A DNA stretch of 9,646 nucleotides from contig JBGCEZ010000067.1 in the NCBI GenBank assembly GCA_045106735.1, positions 1-9,646 on the forward strand, written 5' to 3'. This DNA comes from JBGCEZ01 sp045106735. GTDB lineage: Bacteria; Planctomycetota; Phycisphaerae; Phycisphaerales; SM1A02. The translations under genes were made by a program, and so were the position numbers. Shown piece after piece: positions 1 to 5,240 of the stretch. How positions within the stretch are numbered: position 1 is the stretch's first letter; every line of letters begins with the position of its first letter. The notes under the pieces are model-generated. The model did no database searches and was not told where the DNA came from. It saw only the letters and a list, made by a program, of their open reading frames with translations.

Positions 1-607
1 CCTCGTTGCCGACGAGCATCCAACCGTGGTTGCCAAAGGGGTTCAGGAGCCACGCCGCGACGTCATCGGCCAGCACCGGATCGCTGAACGTCACCACCGT
101 GCCGGGCTGGGTGCCGACCATGGCCATGGCGCTGGGCGAGACGAAGAAGTCGCCACCTTCCGTCTGCCACTGCGTGGCCGGGAAGAAACGATCGGCCCAC
201 GTCGCGTCGTTCTCCTGGGCCGGATCACCCTGGCCGCCACCGGCCGAGGAGCCCGCCTCACCCCAGGACAGCGAAATGCGGTGCAAGGTGTACGGATCTT
301 CCGGCGGAGCGATCGGACTCGCCTGGGTGACGGTCAACTGCACGGACACGCTGACGATCGTCGCGTCGGACGGAAGGTTCGCCGCCGACAGATCGAAGCG
401 GATCGGGCTGCGCTGGATGGTCGCCAGGCCCGGATTCCCGGTGACGCCAGCGAACAGGTCCGCCCCGCCGCCGTTGCTCGTGCCGCCGATCGAGAAAATG
501 CTCGTGTCGGCAATCGGCTCGAGGGTGACGGTTTCGACGCCGGCAAGGGCGGTCGCGGAGACGGCCAAGGCCGCTCCCATCGAAAACAAGCGGGTGATGT
601 GGGTCAT
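1..607 (-). CDS. DNRLRE-domain exported protein, 3' end cut by window
   Basis: The first 202 codons of a secreted protein read off the window edge. The ATG at 607-605 has GGAG at 620-617, 9 nt upstream. Residues 1-22 form a signal peptide (MTHITRLFSM, then GAALAVSATALA) with a likely cut after ALA. The mature part begins GVETVTLEPIADTSIF and continues through an RSPIRFDLS segment (about 67-74), NDATW and a WMLVGNE segment near the edge. These are the landmarks of the DNRLRE beta-sandwich family, which is found in extracellular proteins of planctomycetes and other bacteria and is often a stalk or carbohydrate-binding-like module. It aligns along its whole visible length with the next gene (804-1703), for example ADTSIF/ADTTIY, RFDLSA, GDATW/NDATW and DDV.AW, so the two are tandem paralogues. 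By analogy the missing end should carry the FASRE-type strand and an EF-hand tail, but that is not visible. No enzyme activity can be claimed. Confidence 0.88.
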   Translation of the reverse strand, partial: MTHITRLFSMGAALAVSATALAGVETVTLEPIADTSIFSIGGTSNGGGADLFAGVTGNPGLATIQRSPIRFDLSAANLPSDATIVSVSVQLTVTQASPIAPPEDPYTLHRISLSWGEAGSSAGGGQGDPAQENDATWADRFFPATQWQTEGGDFFVSPSAMAMVGTQPGTVVTFSDPVLADDVAAWLLNPFGNHGWMLVGNE

Positions 608-712
608 TCGGAAGGTCTCCAGGGTTCGGGCGGCCACCCGCGCTGCGGCGCAAGGGGACCGGCGATGGTACCGAGAGCGCCGTGTGCGGTCGTCATCGAT
701 CCGCGTCGGCAT

Positions 713-793
713 CGGGGTTCAGGGGACGAGGTTCAAGCGTCAGGGTCAGTGATCGACGTTCACGCGTTGGGAGCGGTGATCGGCGTTCGGGCG
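713..793. repeat. Three degenerate 27-nt tandem units
   Basis: Read on the minus strand, three adjacent 27-nt units start at 793, 766 and 739. They begin CGCCCGAACGCCGATCAC, CGCGTGAACGTCGATCAC and CGCTTGAACCTCGTCCCC. By hand count units 1 and 2 match at 19 of 27 positions, and units 2 and 3 at 18 of 27. They fill most of the gap between the stop of the 804-1703 gene and the start of the 1-607 gene. This could be a decayed tandem duplication or a cluster of binding sites upstream of the truncated gene. The similarity is modest, so chance in GC-rich DNA is not excluded. Confidence 0.45.
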
Positions 794-803
794 TCGGCAT
801 CCA

Positions 804-1703
804 TCAGGGACACGGCCCCCACGCGGCGAGCAGGCTGATGAGGTCGGACAGGTCAACTGCCCCGCTGCCGTCGAGGTCGGCCGGGCATCCCTTGCACGGG
901 CCCCAGGCGGCGAGCACGCTGATGAGGTCGCCAATGCCGACGGTGCCGGAGTCATCCAGGTCGCCGGGGCAGCTCGCCACGGAATAGTGCACGCGGAGCT
1001 GCGGCACAGTGGCGGCGTTCGTGGACTCACGGCTGGCAAATCGCCGGGAGGTTGAGGGCGACGCTTCGCCGCCGATGACCAACCAGCCGTCGTTGACCGC
1101 CGCGCCGTCGACCCACGCCTGCACGTCGTCCACGAGCCCGGCTCCGCTCCAGGTCCACGGGCCGGCAACCGGTCCCACCGCGAGGGCGGCCGAGGGGGCC
1201 GGCGCGGCGTCGCCGCCCGGGGTGTCCCACAGCTGGCCGGGGCGAACGCGTTCGGTCCAGGTGGCGTCGCCCGGCTGGGCGGGCGCTCCCGCGCCGCTCA
1301 TCGTCGCCGAGGCGCCCTCGCCCCATGCGCCGATCGCCCGGCGAAGCTCGACCGTCTGGGAGCCGCTGCCCCCGGAGGCTTGCTCCAAGGTCAATTCAAA
1401 CTCGACGGCGGTGATCACGGCCCCAGCCGGCACGGCCGAAAGATCGAAGCGGATCAGCGCTCGCTGGCGGATGGCGCCGCCGCCGTTGCCATTGCGGCCG
1501 GCGAAGATGACGCGTCCGGACCCGTTGGACAGGTCGCCGGGCTCATAGATCGTGGTGTCGGCGGTGGCGGCCAGCGCCACCACCTCGTCGGCGGCAGCCA
1601 CCGGCGACGCAAGCACACCGGCCCCGGCAACGCCGGCCAGCAGTCCAGCCATGACGCCGAGCGGGCGGCGGGGAGTCGAAGCGGCGGTCGAATCGGAACG
1701 CAT
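804..1703 (-). CDS. DNRLRE-domain exported protein with dockerin-like EF-hand tail
   Basis: A 299-residue secreted protein. I chose the ATG at 1703-1701 because it gives a normal signal peptide (MRSDSTAAST, RRPLG, a hydrophobic core at about 16-32, then SPVAAA with a cut near residue 38) and has GAGAG 7 nt upstream. The longer frame from 1760 adds 19 residues with no signal-like character. Residues 41-242 are a DNRLRE-type beta-sandwich: TADTTIYE, RALIRFDLSAVPAGAVI, GDATWTERV, then FASRESTNAATVPQLRVHY, the family's typical closing strand. Residues 245-299 are two EF-hand-like repeats (CPGDLDDSGTVGIGDLISVL and CPADLDGSGAVDLSDLISLL), each ending AAWGPC, as in dockerin type I-like modules. The protein is probably calcium-stabilised and acts at the cell surface or outside the cell. 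It is a paralogue of the downstream gene at 1-607, and the 196-nt gap between them holds no clear terminator. The ligand or role is unknown. Confidence 0.9.
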   Translation of the reverse strand: MRSDSTAASTPRRPLGVMAGLLAGVAGAGVLASPVAAADEVVALAATADTTIYEPGDLSNGSGRVIFAGRNGNGGGAIRQRALIRFDLSAVPAGAVITAVEFELTLEQASGGSGSQTVELRRAIGAWGEGASATMSGAGAPAQPGDATWTERVRPGQLWDTPGGDAAPAPSAALAVGPVAGPWTWSGAGLVDDVQAWVDGAAVNDGWLVIGGEASPSTSRRFASRESTNAATVPQLRVHYSVASCPGDLDDSGTVGIGDLISVLAAWGPCKGCPADLDGSGAVDLSDLISLLAAWGPCP

Positions 1704-2155
1704 GTCAGGGCTCTCAAAGTGAACGGGCGGGCGGGCGGAACGACGGGAGCACGGGAGCACGGGCGGGAAGTTCCGCGGGCGCGGAAGCAGCGAAGCGAAG
1801 TCGAGTCAAGTCGACACGTGGTCGGGCCGGCGGTGCCGCACGCGCGCGAACCCCACCCCGAGCACAAAAACAGGTGGGCCGAACGCCGTTCACCGGGGCA
1901 GCGGCAAAATCCCCCCGAAACGACGCAAACTGCCTATTTTCCCTTGCCCAACGACTGGCGGCCAAACCGGCGCGCCCCTTCGAGTAGAGGCACGTCGGTC
2001 GACCGGGTCAAGGCTCAGTCCCTGGCTTCGCCGTATCCTCATCGATCGTTTCGATCCCGCCGCGAACCGCAGGTGGCTTGGAGCGCATTCGGACCTTGCC
2101 GGCCCATCGGGGCCCCCCGAATTCCCCTTCCCCCGAACGCCCCGGAGTCTCGCCG
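1704..2155. other. Divergent intergenic region, no gene seen
   Basis: This 452-nt gap lies between two divergent genes (start codons at 1703 minus and 2156 plus) and must hold both promoters, but I cannot place either with confidence. It contains short GC-rich iterations (GGGC runs near 1725-1737 and ACGGGAGC twice at 1743-1758), a relatively AT-rich patch around 1863-1950 and an 11-nt palindrome GAACGCCGTTC at 1881-1891. No ORF in it has recognisable protein character. The plus-strand frame that runs through its right end only becomes protein-like at the GTG at 2156. Confidence 0.6.
2144..2147 (+). promoter_or_regulatory. Shine-Dalgarno site deciding a GTG start
   Basis: GGAG lies 8 nt before the GTG at 2156, immediately ahead of the VYDVIGDIHG block. 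The earlier in-frame candidate, a TTG at 2078, has no properly spaced GGAG and would add 26 residues of Pro/Arg-rich, non-conserved sequence. Confidence 0.7.
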
Positions 2156-3103
2156 GTGTACGACGTCATCGGCGATATCCACGGCCAACGCCCGGCCCTC
2201 GAGCGCCTGCTCCGGACCCTCGGCTACGACCGCCAGGGCGAACTGTGGCGCCACCGGGACCGGACGGCGATCTTCGTGGGCGACTTGGTCGACCGCGGGC
2301 CCGACAGCCCGGGCACCGTCGACCTCGTTCGGACGATGGTGGAGGCCGGGACCGCGCGGGCGGTCATGGGCAACCACGAATACAACCTGCTGGCGATGCA
2401 CACCTGGGACCCAGAGACCGGTGCTCCGGCCCGCCCCCACGGCCCGCGGCAGCGCGAACACGTGCGCCGAACCCTCGAGCAGTACGGCGGCTCCAGCGAC
2501 GCGATCGCCGAACCGGCCGGACAACTCGCCCTCGACCTGGACTGGATGCGCCGCCTGCCGACGCACCTGGATCTGGGCGGCCTGCGCATCGTCCACGCCA
2601 CCTGGGATCCGCCGTCGCTCGCACGGCTCACCGATCTTCGACCCGTCGGCGAGGCCTTTGATCGCGACGCGATCCTCGCGACCGGCGCGGACGGGACCGA
2701 TTCGTGGCGGGCGATCGAGACGGTGCTCAAGGGCCGCGAGGGCCGCACGCCCGATGGAGTCGTCGCCCTGGATGCGGTGGGCCGGCCGCGGCGCCGCATG
2801 CGGCTGCGGTGGTTCGACGCTCCGGAAGGTCGGACCTGGCGCGACTACGTGCTGCAACCCGGACTGGAATTGCCGGATGCGCCGCTTCCGGAACGCGTCG
2901 TGAACGAAGCTCGTCCGTATCCGGCCGACGCGCCGCCGGTGCTCTTTGGTCACTACTGCCTGCCGGAACCCGGCCCGGTCATCTTCGGCCCGAACGTCGG
3001 GTGCGTCGACATCGGCGCCGGCAAGGGCTGGCGGCTCGGCGCGTACCGGTGGGATGGCGAACGCGAACTCATGCCCGAGCATGGCGTCGCGATTGACGTG
3101 TAA
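2156..3103 (+). CDS. PPP-type metallophosphoesterase (Ser/Thr phosphatase-like or Ap4A-hydrolase-like)
   Basis: A 315-residue cytoplasmic protein starting at GTG. It carries the calcineurin-like dinuclear metal centre in order: GDIHG (6-10), GDLVDRGPDS (42-51), GNHE (72-75), a metal-ligand His in IVHATW (about 147) and FGHY (264-267). A C-terminal VGCVDIGAGKG....AYRWDG block (about 282-301) closes the fold, as in PPP enzymes. GDxHG, GDxVDRG and GNHE define the PPP branch, which holds bacterial protein phosphatases of the PrpA/PrpB/PrpE type and symmetrical diadenosine tetraphosphatases. The sequence alone does not choose between phosphoprotein and dinucleotide substrates. At 315 residues it is longer than the usual roughly 220-residue bacterial PPP enzymes. 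The extra length lies mostly between the VHATW and GHY motifs (about 150-260), where an insert or cap could set specificity. It has no signal peptide. It converges on the activator gene, with 101 nt between the two stops. Confidence 0.9.
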   Translation: MYDVIGDIHGQRPALERLLRTLGYDRQGELWRHRDRTAIFVGDLVDRGPDSPGTVDLVRTMVEAGTARAVMGNHEYNLLAMHTWDPETGAPARPHGPRQREHVRRTLEQYGGSSDAIAEPAGQLALDLDWMRRLPTHLDLGGLRIVHATWDPPSLARLTDLRPVGEAFDRDAILATGADGTDSWRAIETVLKGREGRTPDGVVALDAVGRPRRRMRLRWFDAPEGRTWRDYVLQPGLELPDAPLPERVVNEARPYPADAPPVLFGHYCLPEPGPVIFGPNVGCVDIGAGKGWRLGAYRWDGERELMPEHGVAIDV

Positions 3104-3161
3104 TCGGCGGCCGTTCTTGGGCCGGGGCAGGTCGATGATGAGGCAGGAGGCGCTGGGGCCG

Positions 3162-3210
3162 CGCAGGCGATCAGGCCAGTCGACGGTCAGAACGCCGCAG
3201 GCGATCAGGC
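3162..3210. repeat. 15-nt direct repeat overlapping a stop codon
   Basis: CGCAGGCGATCAGGC occurs exactly at 3162-3176 and again at 3196-3210, 34 nt apart start to start. The right copy includes the last codons and TGA stop (3207-3205) of the minus-strand activator. The left copy lies in the short convergent gap. It looks like a small duplication of the gene end. Confidence 0.7.
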
Positions 3211-4341
3211 GACTTGGACGTCGTGCTTCAGCCATCGGTGCACCGTCGAGCGGTGCACGCCGAGTCGTTTGGCCGCGCGGCTGATGGAGCCACCGGCCTC
3301 ATCGATCGCGAGTCGGGCGGCGGCGTGACGGATGCGGTCGACGCTGCTGCCACCGTGGCCCTCGGCCACCGACGCGCTGGCCGACGCCCGCGCGGGGCGG
3401 CCGACGGAGCGCGATCCAGACCGTCCCACTCCGGCCGCTGATCCCGCGGCCAAGCCGTTGGCTGGCGCCCCCGCCGCCCGGCCCGGCACACGACCGGCCG
3501 ACGGCCGGATCGCCGAACGCGGCGTCAGTTGCCCAATCGCGGTGAGGTCGTCCGGTCGAACCGCCCGGCCCTCGATGAAAACGTGCAGTCGTTCGAGCAC
3601 CGTCCGCACCTCGCGAACGTTGCCATGCCAGTCGTACTCGGCCAGCGCATCGATCGTGGCCGGCTCAAAGTCGAGCGGCGTCGTGCCAACGCGGGCGGCG
3701 GCCTCCACGGCCAGCTCTTGGACGAGGGCCGGAAGCTCTTCGAGTCGCTCGCGGAGCGGACGCAGGTGCAGGTGGATGACGTCGAGGCGGTAGTACAGGT
3801 CTTCACGGAAGGTGCCGGCGTCGACCATCCCCCGCAGGTCGCGGTTCGTCGCGGCGATGATCCGAACGTCGACGGGGACCGGCCGAACCGCCCCGACGGG
3901 CTGCACTTCTCGCTCCTCCAGCAGTCGCAGCAGCCGCAGTTGGGCCGAGACCGGCAGGTCCCCGACTTCGTCCAGAAAGAGGGTGCCGCCCTCGGCGGAC
4001 CGGACGAGTCCCGGGTGATCGCGATGGGCATCGCTGAACGCCCCGCGCACATGGCCGAAGAGATGGGAATCGATGATCGATTCCGGCAGCGCTCCGCAGT
4101 TCACCGGAACGAACGGTCGCCCCGCCCGCGGGCTGTGGGCGTGGAGCCAATCGGCCAGCCAGCCCTTGCCGGTGCCGGTTTCGCCGGTCATGAGGACCGC
4201 GCATCCGGTCACCGCGATCCGTTCGGCCTGGCGGCGCGGGACGGATGCGATGGACGTCGCCTCAGCCGAACCGGCCGGGGACGCTGGGCCCGACGGATCG
4301 GGGGCGATCGTTGCAACAGTTTTCGAGACGAGACTGACCAC
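3205..4341 (-). CDS. Orphan sigma-54-type transcriptional activator (AAA+ domain plus Fis-type HTH)
   Basis: A 378-residue regulator of the NtrC/PspF family. The GTG start at 4341-4339 is supported by GGAG 9 nt upstream. The frame is open for 95 more codons, but that stretch is Arg/Gly-rich and unlike protein. AAA+ landmarks are Walker A GETGTGKG (53-60), the loop-1 motif GAFSDA (100-105) in place of GAFTGA, Walker B GGTLFLDE (118-125), the sensor and arginine region AATNRDL and FREDLYYRLDV (about 163-188), and WHGNVREV (238-245). A Ser/Ala/Gly/Arg-rich linker follows (about 276-330), then a Fis-like HTH (334-378, ISRAAKRLGVHRSTVHRWLK). There is no receiver, GAF, PAS or other sensor domain before the AAA+ domain, as in PspF, so control must come from a partner protein or from its own expression. 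The family remodels sigma-54 RNA polymerase at -24/-12 promoters. The altered loop makes sigma-54 dependence likely but not certain. I could not find a convincing -24/-12 site in the window. Confidence 0.9.
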   Translation of the reverse strand: MVSLVSKTVATIAPDPSGPASPAGSAEATSIASVPRRQAERIAVTGCAVLMTGETGTGKGWLADWLHAHSPRAGRPFVPVNCGALPESIIDSHLFGHVRGAFSDAHRDHPGLVRSAEGGTLFLDEVGDLPVSAQLRLLRLLEEREVQPVGAVRPVPVDVRIIAATNRDLRGMVDAGTFREDLYYRLDVIHLHLRPLRERLEELPALVQELAVEAAARVGTTPLDFEPATIDALAEYDWHGNVREVRTVLERLHVFIEGRAVRPDDLTAIGQLTPRSAIRPSAGRVPGRAAGAPANGLAAGSAAGVGRSGSRSVGRPARASASASVAEGHGGSSVDRIRHAAARLAIDEAGGSISRAAKRLGVHRSTVHRWLKHDVQVA

Positions 4342-4350
4342 GAGACGACG

Positions 4351-4354
4351 CTCC
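4351..4354 (-). promoter_or_regulatory. Shine-Dalgarno site deciding the activator GTG start
   Basis: On the minus strand GGAG lies 9 nt before the GTG at 4341. An in-frame GTG at 4371 lacks a comparable site. Initiation at 4341 places the conserved AAA+ region close to the N-terminus, as expected for a sensor-less activator. Confidence 0.6.
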
Positions 4355-4639
4355 GCATCACCCGCCCCCACGACGGATGGTCGTCTCTCTCTTCGGGATG
4401 TCTCTCTCGCTCTCGGCCGCGTGGCGGCCCTTCGATCCTGGCGGCGGTTCGTCGCGTGACAACCACCACCCCTTCCCCCGGAGCGTCCCCCGTTGGAACC
4501 GAGACTAGTGATCAGCGCCCCGTCGACGCAAGACCGAAGTGCCGCCTTCCCGCAAGCACAAGGGAAAGTACCCGCCGCGCGGCGCACCACTGCGTTTCGT
4601 GGCGTGGCGGCGACGAACCTGCGCACGCCAGCGCCGGTT

Positions 4640-4668
4640 CAGCGTCGGCTTTGGCCGAGAATACGCTG
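4640..4668 (-). terminator. Hairpin after the lipoprotein gene, no U-tract
   Basis: On the minus strand CAGCG, a TATTC bulge, TCGGC, a CAAA loop, GCCGA and CGCTG form a two-part 10-bp stem beginning about 12 nt after the stop at 4680. No run of T follows, so it may be a 3'-end stabilising hairpin or a weak or Rho-assisted terminator rather than a classical intrinsic one. Confidence 0.4.
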
Positions 4669-4679
4669 AGCGAGCGCGT

Positions 4680-5000
4680 TCAGCCGCCGGTCCCGCTGCC
4701 ATCGCGGGCATCGGAAGAATCCGACCCGGGCTCGACGCCGTTCATCTCGTCGATGAGATCGAGCTGCTCCTGCTGGCTCTCGTTGATTTGTTGCTCGAGC
4801 TGCTCGGCCCGATCCATGACCTTGCCGGGCACGGAGGTGCGGCCACCGGTGGACGCGGCGCTGCCGGCCGTCGGATCTTCACATCCCGACATCAGGATGA
4901 CCGCGCCGGCCGCGAGCAGCCCGGCGGCGGAGCACATGACATTCGAACGCAGCCGGCGAGCATTGCGACTGGACGTGGGCATGGGCATGGGCATGGGCAT
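4680..5000 (-). CDS. Small secreted lipoprotein with predicted coiled coil
   Basis: A 106-residue protein of unknown function. The first ATG of an ATGCCC repeat (5000-4998) has GGAG 8 nt upstream and is the best start; a longer frame to 5087 has no such site. The N-terminus is MPMPMPMPTSSRNARRLR, followed by a hydrophobic stretch (about 21-36) and ILMSGC, a near-canonical lipobox with the acylated Cys at residue 40. The mature part is about 67 residues: a Gly/Ser/Thr-rich tether after CEDPTAG, then a Glu/Gln-rich amphipathic helix at about 60-88 (MDRAEQLEQQINESQQEQLD, then LIDEM), likely a short coiled coil, and a Gly/Ser/Asp-rich end. The Asp at +2 was not visible (residue after Cys is Glu), so sorting cannot be read from the proteobacterial Lol rule. 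No family is recognised. It is preceded by an intrinsic terminator (5086-5124), so it should have its own promoter within about 85 nt. Confidence 0.75.
   Translation of the reverse strand: MPMPMPMPTSSRNARRLRSNVMCSAAGLLAAGAVILMSGCEDPTAGSAASTGGRTSVPGKVMDRAEQLEQQINESQQEQLDLIDEMNGVEPGSDSSDARDGSGTGG
4977..5000. repeat. Four tandem hexamers creating four in-frame ATG codons
   Basis: The plus strand reads GGGCAT four times in a row; on the minus strand this is ATGCCC x4, coding MPMPMPMP at the start of the lipoprotein. All four ATGs are in the same frame. Only the outermost is well spaced from GGAG (8 nt); the others are 14, 20 and 26 nt away. Loss or gain of a unit would keep the frame and change only the length of the N-terminal Met-Pro run. 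Confidence 0.9.
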
Positions 5001-5008
5001 GGGCGAAA

Positions 5009-5012
5009 CTCC
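5009..5012 (-). promoter_or_regulatory. Shine-Dalgarno site choosing the first of four ATGs
   Basis: GGAG on the minus strand lies 8 nt upstream of the ATG at 5000 and progressively further from the three following ATGs, which identifies the outermost ATG as the main start of the lipoprotein. Confidence 0.7.
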
Positions 5013-5085
5013 AAGATCCAAAGTGCGGATGAGGCCCCACGCTACCGCAGAGTCCACGCCGGCGGCGCCGAGACCGACGAACGGC

Positions 5086-5124
5086 AAAAAGATGGCCGGG
5101 GCCTCCTCCTCGAGTGCCCCGGCC
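5086..5124 (-). terminator. Intrinsic (Rho-independent) terminator
   Basis: A perfect 9-bp inverted repeat, GGCCGGGGC at 5094-5102 and GCCCCGGCC at 5116-5124, encloses a 13-nt loop. On the minus strand the stem is followed by ATC and then five T residues (5090-5086). This is the layout of an intrinsic terminator reading leftwards. It lies about 110 nt after the stop of the anchor-B gene (5233-7557) and before the lipoprotein gene, so it should end the former's transcript and isolate the latter. Confidence 0.7.
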
Positions 5125-5182
5125 GGATCAGTCGGCGCCGCCCGAGGGCGGAACCGACCGACGTGATTCAGATGTCGACGGC

Positions 5183-5240
5183 CAGATCAGTCGGCCCGGC
5201 CAGCCAGCCCGGCCAACAGATCAGCCGACAGATCAGCCAG
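5183..5240. repeat. CAGATCAG repeats spanning the anchor-B gene stop
   Basis: CAGATCAGYC occurs at 5183-5192, 5217-5226 and 5229-5238. The last two form a 12-nt tandem pair (5217-5228 and 5229-5240). On the minus strand the inner copy carries the gene's real stop (TGA at 5235-5233), and the next copy repeats GGCTGATCTG in the same frame, giving a second in-frame TGA four codons later. Between copies 1 and 2 lies a GC-rich imperfect hairpin (about 5191-5216). Confidence 0.65.

Larger units (their letters stand above)
4342..4679. other. Upstream region of the activator gene, no gene seen
   Basis: This 338-nt gap lies between two minus-strand genes and should hold the activator promoter. The minus-strand leader carries GAGAGAGAC twice (plus-strand GTCTCTCTC at 4383-4391 and 4400-4408), 17 nt apart and about 42-67 nt before the GTG. 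The left part of the gap remains open in the activator frame but does not read as protein. Its right end holds the hairpin at 4640-4668. I could not place a convincing -35/-10 pair. Confidence 0.55.

Noticed and set aside
1881..1891. GAACGCCGTTC palindrome as a LexA (SOS) box
   Set aside because: The Gram-positive-type box needs a 4-nt spacer (GAAC-N4-GTTC); here it is 3, and the neighbours are not SOS genes.
1380..2903. 507-codon plus-strand frame crossing the intergenic gap and the phosphoesterase
   Set aside because: It overlaps two well-supported genes in other frames and its translation is Arg/Ser/Pro-rich without motifs.
2039..3235. 398-codon minus-strand frame opposite the phosphoesterase, with a protein-like stretch in the convergent gap
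   Set aside because: Only about 30 residues look natural; the rest mirrors the phosphoesterase. Too little to call a gene or remnant.
4342..4626. 95-residue N-terminal extension of the activator
   Set aside because: Arg/Gly-rich without domain features, and the GTG at 4341 has a well-placed GGAG.
3529..5166. 545-codon plus-strand frame opposite the activator and lipoprotein
   Set aside because: The minus strand encodes Walker A, Walker B and HTH motifs over the same bases; the plus translation has no domain signal.
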